Assembly (NCBI GenBank): GCA_023627715.1
Contig: JAMAHW010000107.1
Location: 58,639-122,638, forward strand
DNA from: Periconia sp. R9002
Taxonomy: Eukaryota; Ascomycota; Dothideomycetes; Pleosporales; Periconiaceae
Length of the DNA: 64,000 nucleotides
Direction: 5' to 3'
The translations under genes were made by a program, and so were the position numbers. Shown here in pieces: positions 23,135-33,300 of the stretch. The notes below the pieces were generated by a model. That model did not search any database. It had not been told where the DNA came from and worked only from the letters and a program-made list of their open reading frames with translations. Positions within the stretch are counted from its first letter, which is position 1; every line of letters begins with the position of its first letter.

Positions 23135-24985
23135 TTAAACCAGACTCAAATCATCCACCTCCTGATCATCTACTTCCGCTTGAAGAAGGCGAGGATCAAC
23201 ACGAGGATCAACACGAGCGGTCCTCTTAGCCAGCGTAATGCCGTGATTTCGGACACCATCTCCCGTGCGGGTTGGGAAGAAGGCGACAACACAGGCCTTA
23301 TTGGTAGGCTGCTCCGTAGCTGGCAGCTGGCGGATGCATTGTAGGGCCGTCGAATCCTCCGGCAACCATTTGGATTTAGCTTGGGAGATAGGGGACCGAT
23401 ACGCTTCCAGGGAGCTGAGATAACTAGGCCAGCTCGAGTTGTTCAAGGCGTTCTTGAGCCAGGCCTTGGTTCCATCATTGGCCTTTGGCAAGAGAATGTC
23501 GATAGCGTTGTCCCGAGCAGCCTGTAACTCATCATTTGTTCCATTTGCCAGAGTTGACTGAAGGTTGATTAGACCGTCATGCTGAAGGAATGCGTCAGTT
23601 GGTTGGACTGCAGGTGCAGCAGAGGCAAATGATTGGACACTCTCCTCTCTACTCATGCCACCCACCGCGGCAGTTGGAGTTTTGTTGAAATCAAGATCAA
23701 CATTCTTTGCCTCTGTAGCCGAATCCTCTACCGCATGAGCTTTGAAATCTTCTTTCATGGTAATGCACCGGTGATATTCCTGACACTGCTCGGGTGTCTT
23801 CTCGGGAAAGTGATGAGCAGCAATATCCTCCCAGGAGTGGCCTTCTTGAGCCAGACGAATCAGGTCTTTGCGAGCCTGCTCTGTCCATCGTTTGCCCGCA
23901 TTGAAAGAGATGCCCACACGCTTGGCTTTGTTGATTTTGGTATCAATGGCTCCCACGGTTCGCGATGGAAAGTATGCATTCCGCATTTCTGGCGCAGTCA
24001 TACCGTTGGCGACACCATCTTGAAGCAGCTTGATATCGGAGGGAGTCCATGCACGACTTGACACAGATCCGCTCATAGACTTCACGGAAGATCCTGCTGC
24101 TTGAGGAGTACTGTAGACCTCACCTCCGCGCTTTTTAATGACATTTTCATCCGTCTTGACTAGAGCCGCTGGTGGGTTGGTGACAGACGTGGGAGTATCA
24201 GGACGTTTGAAGTCGTTGAAAGAGCTCCTAGCCGAGGAAAACTCGCTGCCAACCGTTCCCTCCATGAGCTTAGCGAGTCGCTCCTTAGCCTCCTTGGACT
24301 GGGGCGTGATTTGCTTGTTAATAGGCGTGGGAGTGTCCGGAACCTGCGTGTTGAAGGAGGAGCTTCGGTTGGAAACAACATCTTCCCGAGACTGCACCGC
24401 CTGTTGTTGGCCCTGGGGCTCGTTCTCCTTGTTGAAGTTGCTATCGTCATAGGGTGGGAAAGGCTGAGAAGGCTGTGATTGTGGAGACTTCTCGGACAAC
24501 TCGTCGCGCACTTTCTGCGCAGTCCCGCTGGTGACTAGGTACTCGTGGCGGGCCTGGCAATCTGCCTCGGAGCGTCCCTCGAAGAAGACCTTCGCAATAA
24601 CGTCAAAAGAAATCGTTGCATCACGGATGATTATCAGAGCCATATCATCAACCGGGGCCCATGGAGCGTCGGGGCAGATTTTCAAGAGGGCAGGATCCCA
24701 ATTCTGCAGATGTACAGGCCAGCCATGCGTGTGGAGGACTCCGAACAGGCGCAGACGGTCCTCATCTCCTAGCTGCTCCAGCTGACTGACCAAGAACCCG
24801 TGAAAACCGTGCAGCGGATTGCAAAGCAGAAAGGAATAGCGATACGGGTGCTCAGGCAGATTCTTCAGTTTGGCTGGATGCGGGCTAGTGACGAGCCAGC
24901 CCAAGTCGTTGATCGAGCCTGTTTTTACCTTTAGCATGATCCAAGGGAGAAACAGAGGTTGAAACGACACACAAATGTCTGGCAT
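23135..24985 (-). CDS. Myb/SANT-like domain protein of unknown function
   Basis: This is an intronless frame; starting at ATG 24985 (MPDICVSFQPLF) it encodes 616 residues. The frame is open a further 42 codons upstream, but those residues look like untranslated leader. The N-terminal ~160 residues form a conserved-looking globular part (DLGWLVTSPHPAKL, GWPVHLQNWDPALL). The middle is Ser/Pro/Gln-rich and probably disordered. Two Myb/SANT-like helical units follow: RAWTPSDIKLLQDG..TVGAIDTKINK and KRWTEQARKDLIRLAQEG..PEQCQEYHRCI, with the expected spaced Trp/aromatic residues. The C-terminal part contains two copies of VDPR, from a 12-bp tandem duplication at 23191-23214 on the plus strand. A nuclear, DNA- or chromatin-linked role is inferred from the Myb-like units only. 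Confidence 0.8.
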   Translation of the reverse strand: MPDICVSFQPLFLPWIMLKVKTGSINDLGWLVTSPHPAKLKNLPEHPYRYSFLLCNPLHGFHGFLVSQLEQLGDEDRLRLFGVLHTHGWPVHLQNWDPALLKICPDAPWAPVDDMALIIIRDATISFDVIAKVFFEGRSEADCQARHEYLVTSGTAQKVRDELSEKSPQSQPSQPFPPYDDSNFNKENEPQGQQQAVQSREDVVSNRSSSFNTQVPDTPTPINKQITPQSKEAKERLAKLMEGTVGSEFSSARSSFNDFKRPDTPTSVTNPPAALVKTDENVIKKRGGEVYSTPQAAGSSVKSMSGSVSSRAWTPSDIKLLQDGVANGMTAPEMRNAYFPSRTVGAIDTKINKAKRVGISFNAGKRWTEQARKDLIRLAQEGHSWEDIAAHHFPEKTPEQCQEYHRCITMKEDFKAHAVEDSATEAKNVDLDFNKTPTAAVGGMSREESVQSFASAAPAVQPTDAFLQHDGLINLQSTLANGTNDELQAARDNAIDILLPKANDGTKAWLKNALNNSSWPSYLSSLEAYRSPISQAKSKWLPEDSTALQCIRQLPATEQPTNKACVVAFFPTRTGDGVRNHGITLAKRTARVDPRVDPRLLQAEVDDQEVDDLSLV

Positions 24986-26360
24986 GATGAACTTTGACAA
25001 TTGCCAATAGTGTTTGCGTGGGTGGTTGTGTCGGGATGGTGGATGGACGAGGCGCGTGGCGTGGTGTCGACAAACGAGTGACGGAGTTTGTTGTGGGTGA
25101 AAGTTATACAAGTAGACAGGAGAAAATGCACCAGGACGCTCGCATCACATGACTTCGCCTCACCGAACTAGGTAGACCCACAGGAACCTTGCCCCAGCCG
25201 GGGTGAGAGTGAGAGAAAGTGATTGTGCAGGACAGGTCGGTCGGTAAAGTGGGCAAGGAAGAGCAAAGGTGAGGGAATGGGTGAGAGACACTGAATCGAC
25301 GAGCAATGATGGAAATGAGCGAAGAGGTATATATGTGTACCTATATATACACGCGGTGAGTATGTTTCGTGGGCTATGTTGGTCTAGACGAAGTGTCGTG
25401 GTGATGTTTACGAAGTTGAGGCTTTTGTTTTGCGGTTTCCCTGGAATAGGCAGGCACGTCGTGGGGGGGTACCTTCACTAAGGAAGGAACGACCCTCAAC
25501 ACCCTCACTGCCAACTTCTGTGACCAGTACAGCTCGGACGTCTCCCCAGGTCTGAATATCTGTACCTAGAGATTCAATCCACCACGTTGAGTTGTTTATC
25601 ATCAGTGAACCTAGATCGCAGATACAGAGTTTGCTATATTGTGGTCACCGTACGTGAGGCAACTGCGAAGCAGGGGAGCATGGCGTTCACATCATCTGAA
25701 CTTGTCACATGGGAGTAGACTGTTTTTGAGAGAGAATGAGGGATATACAAATATCCAAAGCATGTCACTACCTACGTTCACCCCCTCCTCGTAAAACATC
25801 ACCATCACCATCGCCCTCCAGCCAAATCGCCACCCCAATTCACATGTCTTAGCCGCGTTCTGGTCAATCTATTCAGCAGTCTCTTGTCGTCCTCTCCATC
25901 TGTCTACTATCGGAGTTGCTCACCACCTGCCTGGCCATGAACTGGAATTGGAGGAGGAGGAGGAGGCAGAGCTTTGCTCATACATCTATTTTGGGCTCTT
26001 GGAGTAAAACATCGTTCGGAGAATAAGATGGCAGAGCTGTGCGTTACGCAAAATTAGGCCACATTTGCCAACCATCGATGTTTTACCCATGGAAGTATTT
26101 TCAGAATCTGGGAAAGTTTGTCTTGTCGACACCGGTGAAAAGTCACAAAGACGTCAGAAAATCGTAGTATGTGTTCGTAATCTTTGGGCTACACATTAAA
26201 TTGTTTTACCCTGAGAGACTGGGCACTGCTATTTTGGAAGCACGACTAGTCAAATTATGATGGTACATATGTGTACAAATTCCAACGGTGGGGTATCCAA
26301 ACAAGAGAAAAAATCATACGCGTCATTACACACCCAACAATCCATGTCCAAGAGAGCATT
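24986..26360. other. 1.4-kb intergenic region
   Basis: This lies between two minus-strand genes. It contains a short GGA repeat (about 25950-25967) and no recognisable gene or RNA. Confidence 0.45.
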
Positions 26361-27527
26361 TCATGCGGTCGCGGCGGCGGCTTCCGCGTCCTCTGCTGCA
26401 TCTTGCCGCCGAATCTCCTCTTCCAGCCTCCTTCTTTCGGCTTCCCTGCGTTGCATCGGGGTCTGTCCATTGGTGCTCGACGGAGAGAAGCCAAAGTTGG
26501 GCTTTCCCGGGGTTCCGGAGTTCTGACCTAGACTGGCCGTGAACGAGGCGGGGGCTCTGCTGGGTGTTCCAACGGGTGTTGAAGGTGCCGAGGGTTGCTG
26601 TTTCGCTTTCGATTTCTCGATGCTTTGTTTGAGTCGCATCATGGTCGCTTCCTGCAAGCTAAGGCCGCTGGGGGATTCAGCTCCAGTTGTTGGTTTGATG
26701 TCGGGTTCTCCATTTGCCCATTCGACGGAGGTGAGCAGCGGGTAGTCTCTTTTGCCGTCTGCCACGGCGATGTATGCTTGGTCTAGTCGCGAGAAGACAA
26801 TGAAGACGGTTGCTGTGACTTTTCTGTGCTTCTCGCCGGGTAACTTGGTCTTCTTGTCCTTGCGCATGACCACCATATCGATTTGGCCGTATTTGCCAAA
26901 CATTTGCGACACCTTTTCCTTATCCCACTCCGCGGTCTCTCCTTCCCTTTGGAACTGCAGTTTGATGGTGCGTTTCAGCTCCGTCGACTGCCCAGCTGCT
27001 TGCGGTTTCGCTGAAGTGTCGGCATTCGATGCCGCAGACATCGCCTCTTCCTCCTCCCTCCGTTTCTTCAGTTTCTCTTCCATGATCCTCCTTCCATCTG
27101 CAGCTAGTTTCTGTATCTTTGCCTGTCGCTCCTCGTCTCGTCTCTCTGCCTCTGACATCTCCTGTTGTTTCCTTTTTACGCCTTGCGTGGCCTCGCGCTC
27201 TCTCCGTTCCAGGTCTGCAATCATCGTCCGCCTCTTGCTGTCGAGTAGGCTGTTTGCCAGCTCTCGCTCCCGCTTCCGTTGTCTCTGGCTGTCGTATTGG
27301 GCTTTCAGAGTCACGCTCATGAGAATGTCGCGCGCAACCCCCAAGCGAATGAACCTGTCGGCAGCGGTGGGGTCATCGGGATTTTTGTCCGGATGGGCCC
27401 TGATCGAAGCTTTGCGGTAGGCGCTCTTGATGTCGTTCTCGGTGGCTTCGAAGGCAACGCCGAGTAGTTCGTAAAAGTCGTCTGTCGCATTTTTGGCGAT
27501 ATCCTCTAGATCGCGGTCGTCGGCCAT
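26361..27527 (-). CDS. DnaJ/RRM protein, DNAJC17-like (spliceosomal J-protein)
   Basis: This J-domain co-chaperone belongs to the DNAJC17/Cwf23-type group associated with the spliceosome. It is a single exon of 388 residues starting MADDRDLEDIAKN. The J domain covers about residues 15-80 (DDFYELLGVAFEATENDIKS) with an intact HPD in RAHPDKNPDD, needed to stimulate Hsp70. A long charged coiled coil (SKRRTMIADLERRERE and onward) spans about 95-170. An RRM-like fold follows at about 185-275 (RTIKLQFQREG, VSQMFGKYGQIDMVVM, TATVFIVFSRLDQAYIAV). The tail is Ser/Pro-rich and ends in a charged EAERRRLEEEIRRQD helix. J domain, coiled coil and RRM in that order is the family architecture. It shares a 180-base promoter with the pseudouridine synthase gene on the other strand. 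Confidence 0.9.
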   Translation of the reverse strand: MADDRDLEDIAKNATDDFYELLGVAFEATENDIKSAYRKASIRAHPDKNPDDPTAADRFIRLGVARDILMSVTLKAQYDSQRQRKRERELANSLLDSKRRTMIADLERREREATQGVKRKQQEMSEAERRDEERQAKIQKLAADGRRIMEEKLKKRREEEEAMSAASNADTSAKPQAAGQSTELKRTIKLQFQREGETAEWDKEKVSQMFGKYGQIDMVVMRKDKKTKLPGEKHRKVTATVFIVFSRLDQAYIAVADGKRDYPLLTSVEWANGEPDIKPTTGAESPSGLSLQEATMMRLKQSIEKSKAKQQPSAPSTPVGTPSRAPASFTASLGQNSGTPGKPNFGFSPSSTNGQTPMQRREAERRRLEEEIRRQDAAEDAEAAAATA

Positions 27528-27707
27528 GGTGGCGGTGTAGATGATTAGAGAGTTGGATGTGAGAGTTGTAGACAATATCTAGAGGCGGAAGAGATGTAGT
27601 TTGCCATGATCGACGGTTAGCGGCTTGGCATTTCGGAAAGCATTCCGGCGCCGGTCGCGTTCCTGCAAACTACTACTGAGACCCGCGTCTTCCTCTCCAC
27701 CCCGCAA
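27528..27707. promoter_or_regulatory. 180-bp bidirectional promoter
   Basis: Only 180 bases separate the start codons of the DNAJC17-like gene (-) and the TruB/Pus4 gene (+). Both promoters and both 5' leaders must fit in this interval, so the two RNA-processing genes are likely co-expressed. No TATA element stands out. Confidence 0.6.
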
Positions 27708-29242
27708 ATGTCGCTCGGTGCCGCCATCAATTCATCTGCGCGCACCCTCATGGCTTCTTCACCAAAAGAGAGCCGGAAGGTGCTCGAGGGTATCATTGGT
27801 GAGTACAACCTCCATTAATCTACCAATTCCACGATTTCAATTCATAGCCATGTTTTGCGATAACTTTTTTTTATGTGAAACATGAGAAATGTCAATCTTT
27901 CTGACTTTCATCCACAGCCGTCAACAAACCTCAATGGTCTTCTTCCGCCGGCGTGATTCGCGATCTCCAAAACCACTTCGCTACCTCGGACGTCTTCAAA
28001 CCCTGGCTGGACCACAACCGCCGCAACCTCATCCTCAGCAATGCGAAACCAAGAAACATCCGCAATCTCAACGTCAAGCTCGGCCACGGCGGCACCCTCG
28101 ACCCTCTCGCCACAGGCGTTCTCATCGTCGGCGTAGGCAAAGGCACAAAGCTCTTACCCCGGTTTCTCGAATGCACCAAGAGCTATGAATGCGTGGTGGT
28201 ATTTGGCGCGGCGACCGACTCGTACGACGCCGTGGGCAAAGTGGTCAGCAAAGCCGACGCCAGCCACGTCACCAAAGAACTGGTCGAAACCAAACTCGCC
28301 GACTTCCGCGGCAAAATCATGCAGAAACCCAGCATCTTCTCCGCGCTCAAGGTCGACGGCAAGAAAATGTACGAGTACGCGCGCGCAGGAGGCGACATCC
28401 CCGAAGTAGCCGCCAGACCCGTCGAAGTGACGGAGCTGGAGCTTGTCGAATGGTTGGAGCCCGGCACGCACGAGTACACGCTACCCCAGGAAGAAATGGG
28501 CGACACCGAGAAAGAGGGCGCGGAGAAGCTCCTCGGTATTAGAAAAGCAGACGCCGACGCCCAGGCCGCGAGGCAGAGCAGAAAGCGCTCACGGACCCCC
28601 GAAGACAAATCCACTACCGCCGCCGAAGCAGAAGCAGCACCCAAGAAACCAAAACTAGACGACGAAGAGCAAACCGCACAAGCACAACTACAAGAAACCC
28701 TCTCGACTGCCCCCCCTCCACCCCCCACATCCGATCCCCTCGTCACAAACGCAGACGAGCACCCCCGCTCCCCAACCACGGCCAGTGAACCCGCCATGTC
28801 CGGCGCTCTCCTCCCCTCCTCTTCCTCCTCCAACCCCACCTCAACCTCACAACAACCCACGCCCCCCCTCCCAGCAGCCCGCCTCCGCATGACCGTAACC
28901 TCAGGCTTCTACGTGCGCTCCCTCTGCCACGACCTGGGCCTCGCGTGCGCCTCACTCGGCTTCATGGCGTCCCTTGTGCGCACGCGTCAGGGCGACTACG
29001 CGCTCGGCGCTACGCCTCCCAACGTCGTCGATTACAAGGAATTCGAGCACCCGGATGGAAAGGCGCATTGGGAACCTCTCGTCCGCGACCAGTTGGAGAA
29101 GAGTATGGAGAGGGAAGGGTGGACGGCTGAGGTTTGTGAGACGGAGGAGGAGTGGGAGGAACGGAGGAAGAGGGAGGGTGGTGGTGGGGGAGGAGGGTGG
29201 AGGGGGAAGGGGAAGTGGCGGGGTGGAGGGAATAAGAGATGA
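27708..29242 (+). CDS. PUS4: tRNA pseudouridine-55 synthase, Pus4/TruB family
   Basis: This enzyme isomerises U55 to pseudouridine in the T-loop of tRNAs. The 471 residues come from two exons with an intron at 27799-27917 joining GIIAVNKPQWSSAG. The catalytic motif GHGGTLDPLATGVLIVGVG holds the essential Asp. Further TruB landmarks are YECVVVFGAATDSYDAVG, QKPSIFSALKVDGKKMYEYAR and RLRMTVTSGFYVRSLCHDLG. Two in-frame ATGs (27708 and 27750) flank a short stretch rich in Ser/Ala/Arg (SLGAAINSSARTL) that could act as a mitochondrial presequence, as Pus4 modifies both cytosolic and mitochondrial tRNAs. About 110 residues of low-complexity sequence (QSRKRSRTPEDKS, APKKPKLDDEE) are inserted before the last conserved block. 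The C terminus is a Gly/Arg/Lys-rich RNA-binding-like tail. Confidence 0.92.
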
Positions 29243-29942
29243 TTGATCAATTGATGCTGTGTCGAACCAGAGTGGAAGAAATGATCTGGGAATGTGTGAG
29301 GGGGTGTGGGGTTCTATCTCGCCCTCTTTTTTTATGGCGAAGAAGATGTACGTGTATAGGCCATCTACTTGAGTGCGTAAGTATCTAAGGAACCAGACTC
29401 CTTCTCCTCCACATGCCTGTATGTATGTATCTACATCAACATCCAACCACCTGCAAAAAAATAGGAAAATTGAAAAATAAAACACGATCCCGAATTATTA
29501 ATGTTGCATTTGCTTGCTTGCTTGCTTGCTTGTCCCAACTTCTGGTGGAATCCCACCTTTCTTTTTTTTTCCCTTCTCAGACAAGTTAGGTAGAAGAAGA
29601 ATTGATGCTGGGAAAAGGTTCTATACCGATTAAATGTCTGGCTAAAACACGTATGTAGAACGACGGAACGAACGGGACGGACGGACGGAACACGGAGGTC
29701 AAACAAACAACAACAAAAAATGAGAACAGAAAAAAAAAAGAAAGAAAAGGCGGGAGAAGAAATAAAAAAAATTCTTTCAACACGTGGAAATAAGTAGGTA
29801 GAGGTAGAATAACAACGCCGAAAGTCGCTCATGCATGCATTTCAAAAACCAAAACCAAAACCAAAAAAAAAGTAGAGCCCAAGACGAGGAGAAAGTAGGT
29901 AGAAAAATGATGATAATGCTTTAATGCCAAAAAAAAAATCTA
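29243..29942. other. Intergenic region with simple repeats
   Basis: Two genes converge here. The stretch includes a TTGC tetranucleotide run (29510-29532), GGAC-type repeats near 29670-29690 and several poly-A tracts. No gene is recognisable. Confidence 0.5.
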
Positions 29943-31622
29943 TCAAGCAACTCCACCACCACCACCACCACCATCTCTACTCGCCCTCGACCCAGCCAAA
30001 CTCCTCACACTGCTCCTCCGCCTCCGCGACCCCACGCTCACCACACTCGCCTCGCCAATGCTCCAAACACTATTCCGTCTCCCACCACCCACGCTCCCAA
30101 AGCTCCTCCGCAGACTATCTAGCCCAGGTGGTTCCGCACCCTCCAGCACACCGTCCTCCTCATCCCTCTTATCCTCGTGGTTAATGAAGACGAAGCTGAG
30201 CACCATGACAGCGGCACCGACCCAGTAAAGCGGGGAAGAGTACTGCTTATCGAGGACCATTTGGCCGACGAGGGAGAGGGGGATGGTGAGGGTGAGGCCG
30301 ACGGTGATGATGAGGGGGGACGTGAGCAGCATGCTGTAAGCCCAGCAGAAATCCGAGACGAGCGAGGACGCCGAGTTGACGAGGACGATGGTGAGGATTT
30401 TGCCCGTGGGCGGGAGGGCGAATGTTTCGACGCGCGTGGCGTGCAGGAGCGCCATGACGGGCCAGAGGAGGACGACGTTGATGGTGCCCACGAAGCCGAA
30501 GAAGAGAGGCATGTTGACTTTGGATTCGTCCGAGATGCGCTTCTTCATGAAGACGGCGTAGAAGCCGTATAGGACTGCGCTGACGAACGCCATGGTGTCG
30601 CCGATGGCGAGTTCCCGCGGGGTCTTGTGAGGGAAGTTGCCGCGATTTTCGTCGGTCTCGCCGGACACGTCGATGGTGGAGATGAGGACTACGCCGGCAA
30701 GAGAGGCGCACACGCCAATGAATTTGCGGACCGTGAAGCGCTCGACACGCAAGAGGGCGCCGATGAAGAGGGTCCAAATGGAGGAAGTAGAGGCGAGGAT
30801 CGTGGAAGATGCCACAGTGGTGTACTCGAGACAGGCCGCGGCGAAGTAATTTGCGAGGAACCAGAGCATAGAGAATTCCAGGCTGATTTTGATAGTTTCC
30901 CACAGCGTTATGCCTTCGTCGGAGGTGCTACTCTGGCGTATTTCCTGGCTCTCACCCATATCGTCGCCGAGGAGCATGGAGGCCGCGCCCGAGTCGCCGT
31001 CGCGGCTTGTTTTGAACGAGTTTGAGCTCGAAAGGGACGATTCGTGCTCTCGTAAGAGCTTATACCGGCCGACACGGCGTTGGAGAAGGTCGCGGATTTG
31101 AGCGAGGACAGGTTGCTGTCGTATGGGATTATGGCGGTCATCCCATGCGTGTAGCACAAACATGGGGATGAGGGGTATTATGAAGAAGGAGCTATTAATG
31201 TAGGTTACGAAGAAGGGTTTCGAATAGGAATCGTCGGCGAAGATTGTCTGTTGTACACAGCTCTGTCAGTTTGGAACCTTGTCTTGGACTTGGAAGTATG
31301 CGTTGCGGCGGAGAGAAGCGGAGGAGGAGAGGGATCCATGTTGGACAGATCAAAGATGGGACAGAGGGAGCAAAAAGCATGCACGTACACTGGCCAGGAA
31401 ATTGGAAGTGGTCCAAAGAAAAACGGTGCATAATAATAACACGATGCCTATTGCGTGTCTCCAACGTCCGCGCGGCTTCTTGCCTTCTGTCCACACGCTG
31501 ACGACACTGGCCGGCGACCGTATGGGGCTCTCTATCTCTGCGCTGTATCGTAGGGGTTCGGGGCCGTCTTCGCTATTCCGCGGCGACGTGGAAGTCTTCA
31601 ATAAAGGAGTATGATGTGCCAT
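29943..31622 (-). CDS. EamA/DMT-family transporter, SLC35F5-like
   Basis: This drug/metabolite-superfamily membrane protein resembles the SLC35F group (yeast Thi74/YML018C type) of vacuolar or Golgi membranes. It has 512 residues in two exons with a 141-nt intron at 31248-31388, joining NFLASTIFADDSYSKPFF. The start MAHHTPLLKTS lies at 31622. The first helix is IGIVLLLCTVFLWTTSNFL. A Ser-rich cytosolic loop of about 75 residues precedes the core helices, which include LEYTTVASSTILASTSSIWT, a signature-like segment. The second EamA half contains AFVSAVLYGFYAVFMKK and SPLIITVGLTLTIPLSLVGQ. The ~80-residue tail is rich in Arg/Ser and ends in a poly-Gly run from (CCA)n. The substrate is unknown. 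Confidence 0.88.
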
Positions 31623-32347
31623 GACGAGCAAAATGGGTGTAGGTGGCTTCACACAATGTTGTGTGAGACTTGGTTTGGTATGAGACTTTGGCCTAGGGGA
31701 GGCCGGGCTCGGGGGTAGGAGTAGCAGTAGCAGTAACAGTGAAGTTAATGAATGTCAAGGCTCGACGGCTGGACGGCAAGTAGCGGTGACTTGCCCATGA
31801 ACGTGACCCGCACGGAAGAAGGTGTAGGCGGGGAAGGGAGTTAACTGTTGAATGAATGACTGACTGTACGTGGATTGATGTCTGGTGGATATGTCGGTCC
31901 ATTGAATGTTTCGGACGTTTGAAAACGCGCACGTCTCCTATTGGCTGCCACCTGTGGCTAATGCCTGACTAACGCATGCGCCACACCCGACCATTTAATC
32001 AATCGTGCAGCTAACGTACCGAATGACCTCGCCAATGTCCCTGCATGAGCAATAATTATGGGTATCTAGATAGTCACCAGGTGCATGTACATCAAAGACG
32101 CGCAAAAATCCAAATCACAAGCATGTCAAGATATGGCCTAGTAGTCTGTTGCTGCCGCTGCTTGCACGCATAATATCGATAGCTATATACGCATCTATGT
32201 ACCCGTCGATGCCAATGCGGTGGACACTCCCGTCAGTACAAAGGTAGAGCGTCAAACATAACAAAGGAAAGATGAGCTGCCATACTCCAAACGCCGCTTC
32301 AGAAACAGATGATGAGTGACTAGTATCACGCACAAAACTCGTTCTTC
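31623..32347. other. Intergenic region
   Basis: Between two minus-strand genes. A short GTAGCA/GTAACA repeat occurs near 31715-31740. I see no gene in it. Confidence 0.45.
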
Positions 32348-33300
32348 TCAGCAAGCGCATCCGTTATCTGGCTTGTTGAAGTCTATGGGGATCGTCTCAG
32401 GGAAGTCCGAGTTGAAGTCTCCCACTTCTTCCTGCGCAAGCGCCTGTCGTGCAATCACTGTAGATCGAAGTCAGTAACAGTTTAATAAGGCTAGAAAACC
32501 CGAATCCACCAACCTTCAAAGGCTTGTTCAACATTGACGGCCTCCTTAGCACTCGTCTCGAAGTACGGGATACCACCTTTCGATTGGCAGTAGGTCATGG
32601 CGCGCTTCTGGGAGATCTGGTTACACATTAGCAGAGAGTTTGTTCATGCTCCGGAGTTGGCCTACCATTCTCTTGCTCTCTTCCACATCAATCTTGTTAC
32701 CGATAACAACCTAACTTCGTCAGCGAATAGTACGAGAAGCTGTACAGAGCCGCGCGTACGAATGGGAAATTCTCCGGGTCCATGGGACTAGCCTGAACCA
32801 GGAACTCATCGCGCCAGCTATCCAATGTATCGAAGCTCTTGGAGTTGTTCACGTCGTAGACCAGCACGCAGCAGTCGGCACCGCGGTAGAAGGCAACGCC
32901 CAGGGATTGAAATCGCTCCTGACCAGCGGTGTCCCACAACTGAAGCCCATTAGTCCGTGCCTTGCGAGTGCTTCATATATATGCGAGTGTCCCACCTGCA
33001 TCGTCACGAGTCTGTCGTCCACCAAGACTTCTTTGGTCAGGAAATCGGCGCCGATGGTGGCCTTGTAGCTTGCGCTGAACTTCTTGTTGACCTGTTCTGC
33101 CGTATTAGTCGTCTGCGACAGCTCTCAAGGGGTCTTGAGCTCGGGATACTCGTCGAGGGAGAGCGTACATATTGGTTCATCAAGCTGGTCTTGCCTACCC
33201 CGCTGTCACCGAGGATAATAACCTGATAAGATCAGCGGTCAAGTTGCGAAGCAGGCTGGAGCTCCAATACCTTGAGGAGAACCTTCTTGCGGGTGGCCAT
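32348..33300 (-). CDS. YPT7: Rab7-type small GTPase Ypt7
   Basis: This GTPase drives late endosome-vacuole and vacuole-vacuole fusion through the HOPS complex. It has 205 residues in seven exons, with introns at 33223-33270, 33092-33168, 32940-32995, 32711-32759, 32617-32665 and 32458-32513. All GTPase motifs are present: P-loop GDSGVGKTS, switch I around [26 protein letters not shown] in [11 protein letters not shown] and ETSAKEA. The [20 protein letters not shown] segment is typical of Rab7. The C terminus DNGCAC is a double-Cys geranylgeranylation signal. Length and exon density are as expected for a filamentous-fungal YPT7. The sequence appears fully intact and strongly conserved. Confidence 0.97.

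Noticed and set aside
28183..28890. 235-codon open frame antisense to PUS4
   Set aside because: It is a mirror of GC-rich coding sequence; residues are low-complexity Ser/Val/Leu and the opposite strand has a full TruB protein.
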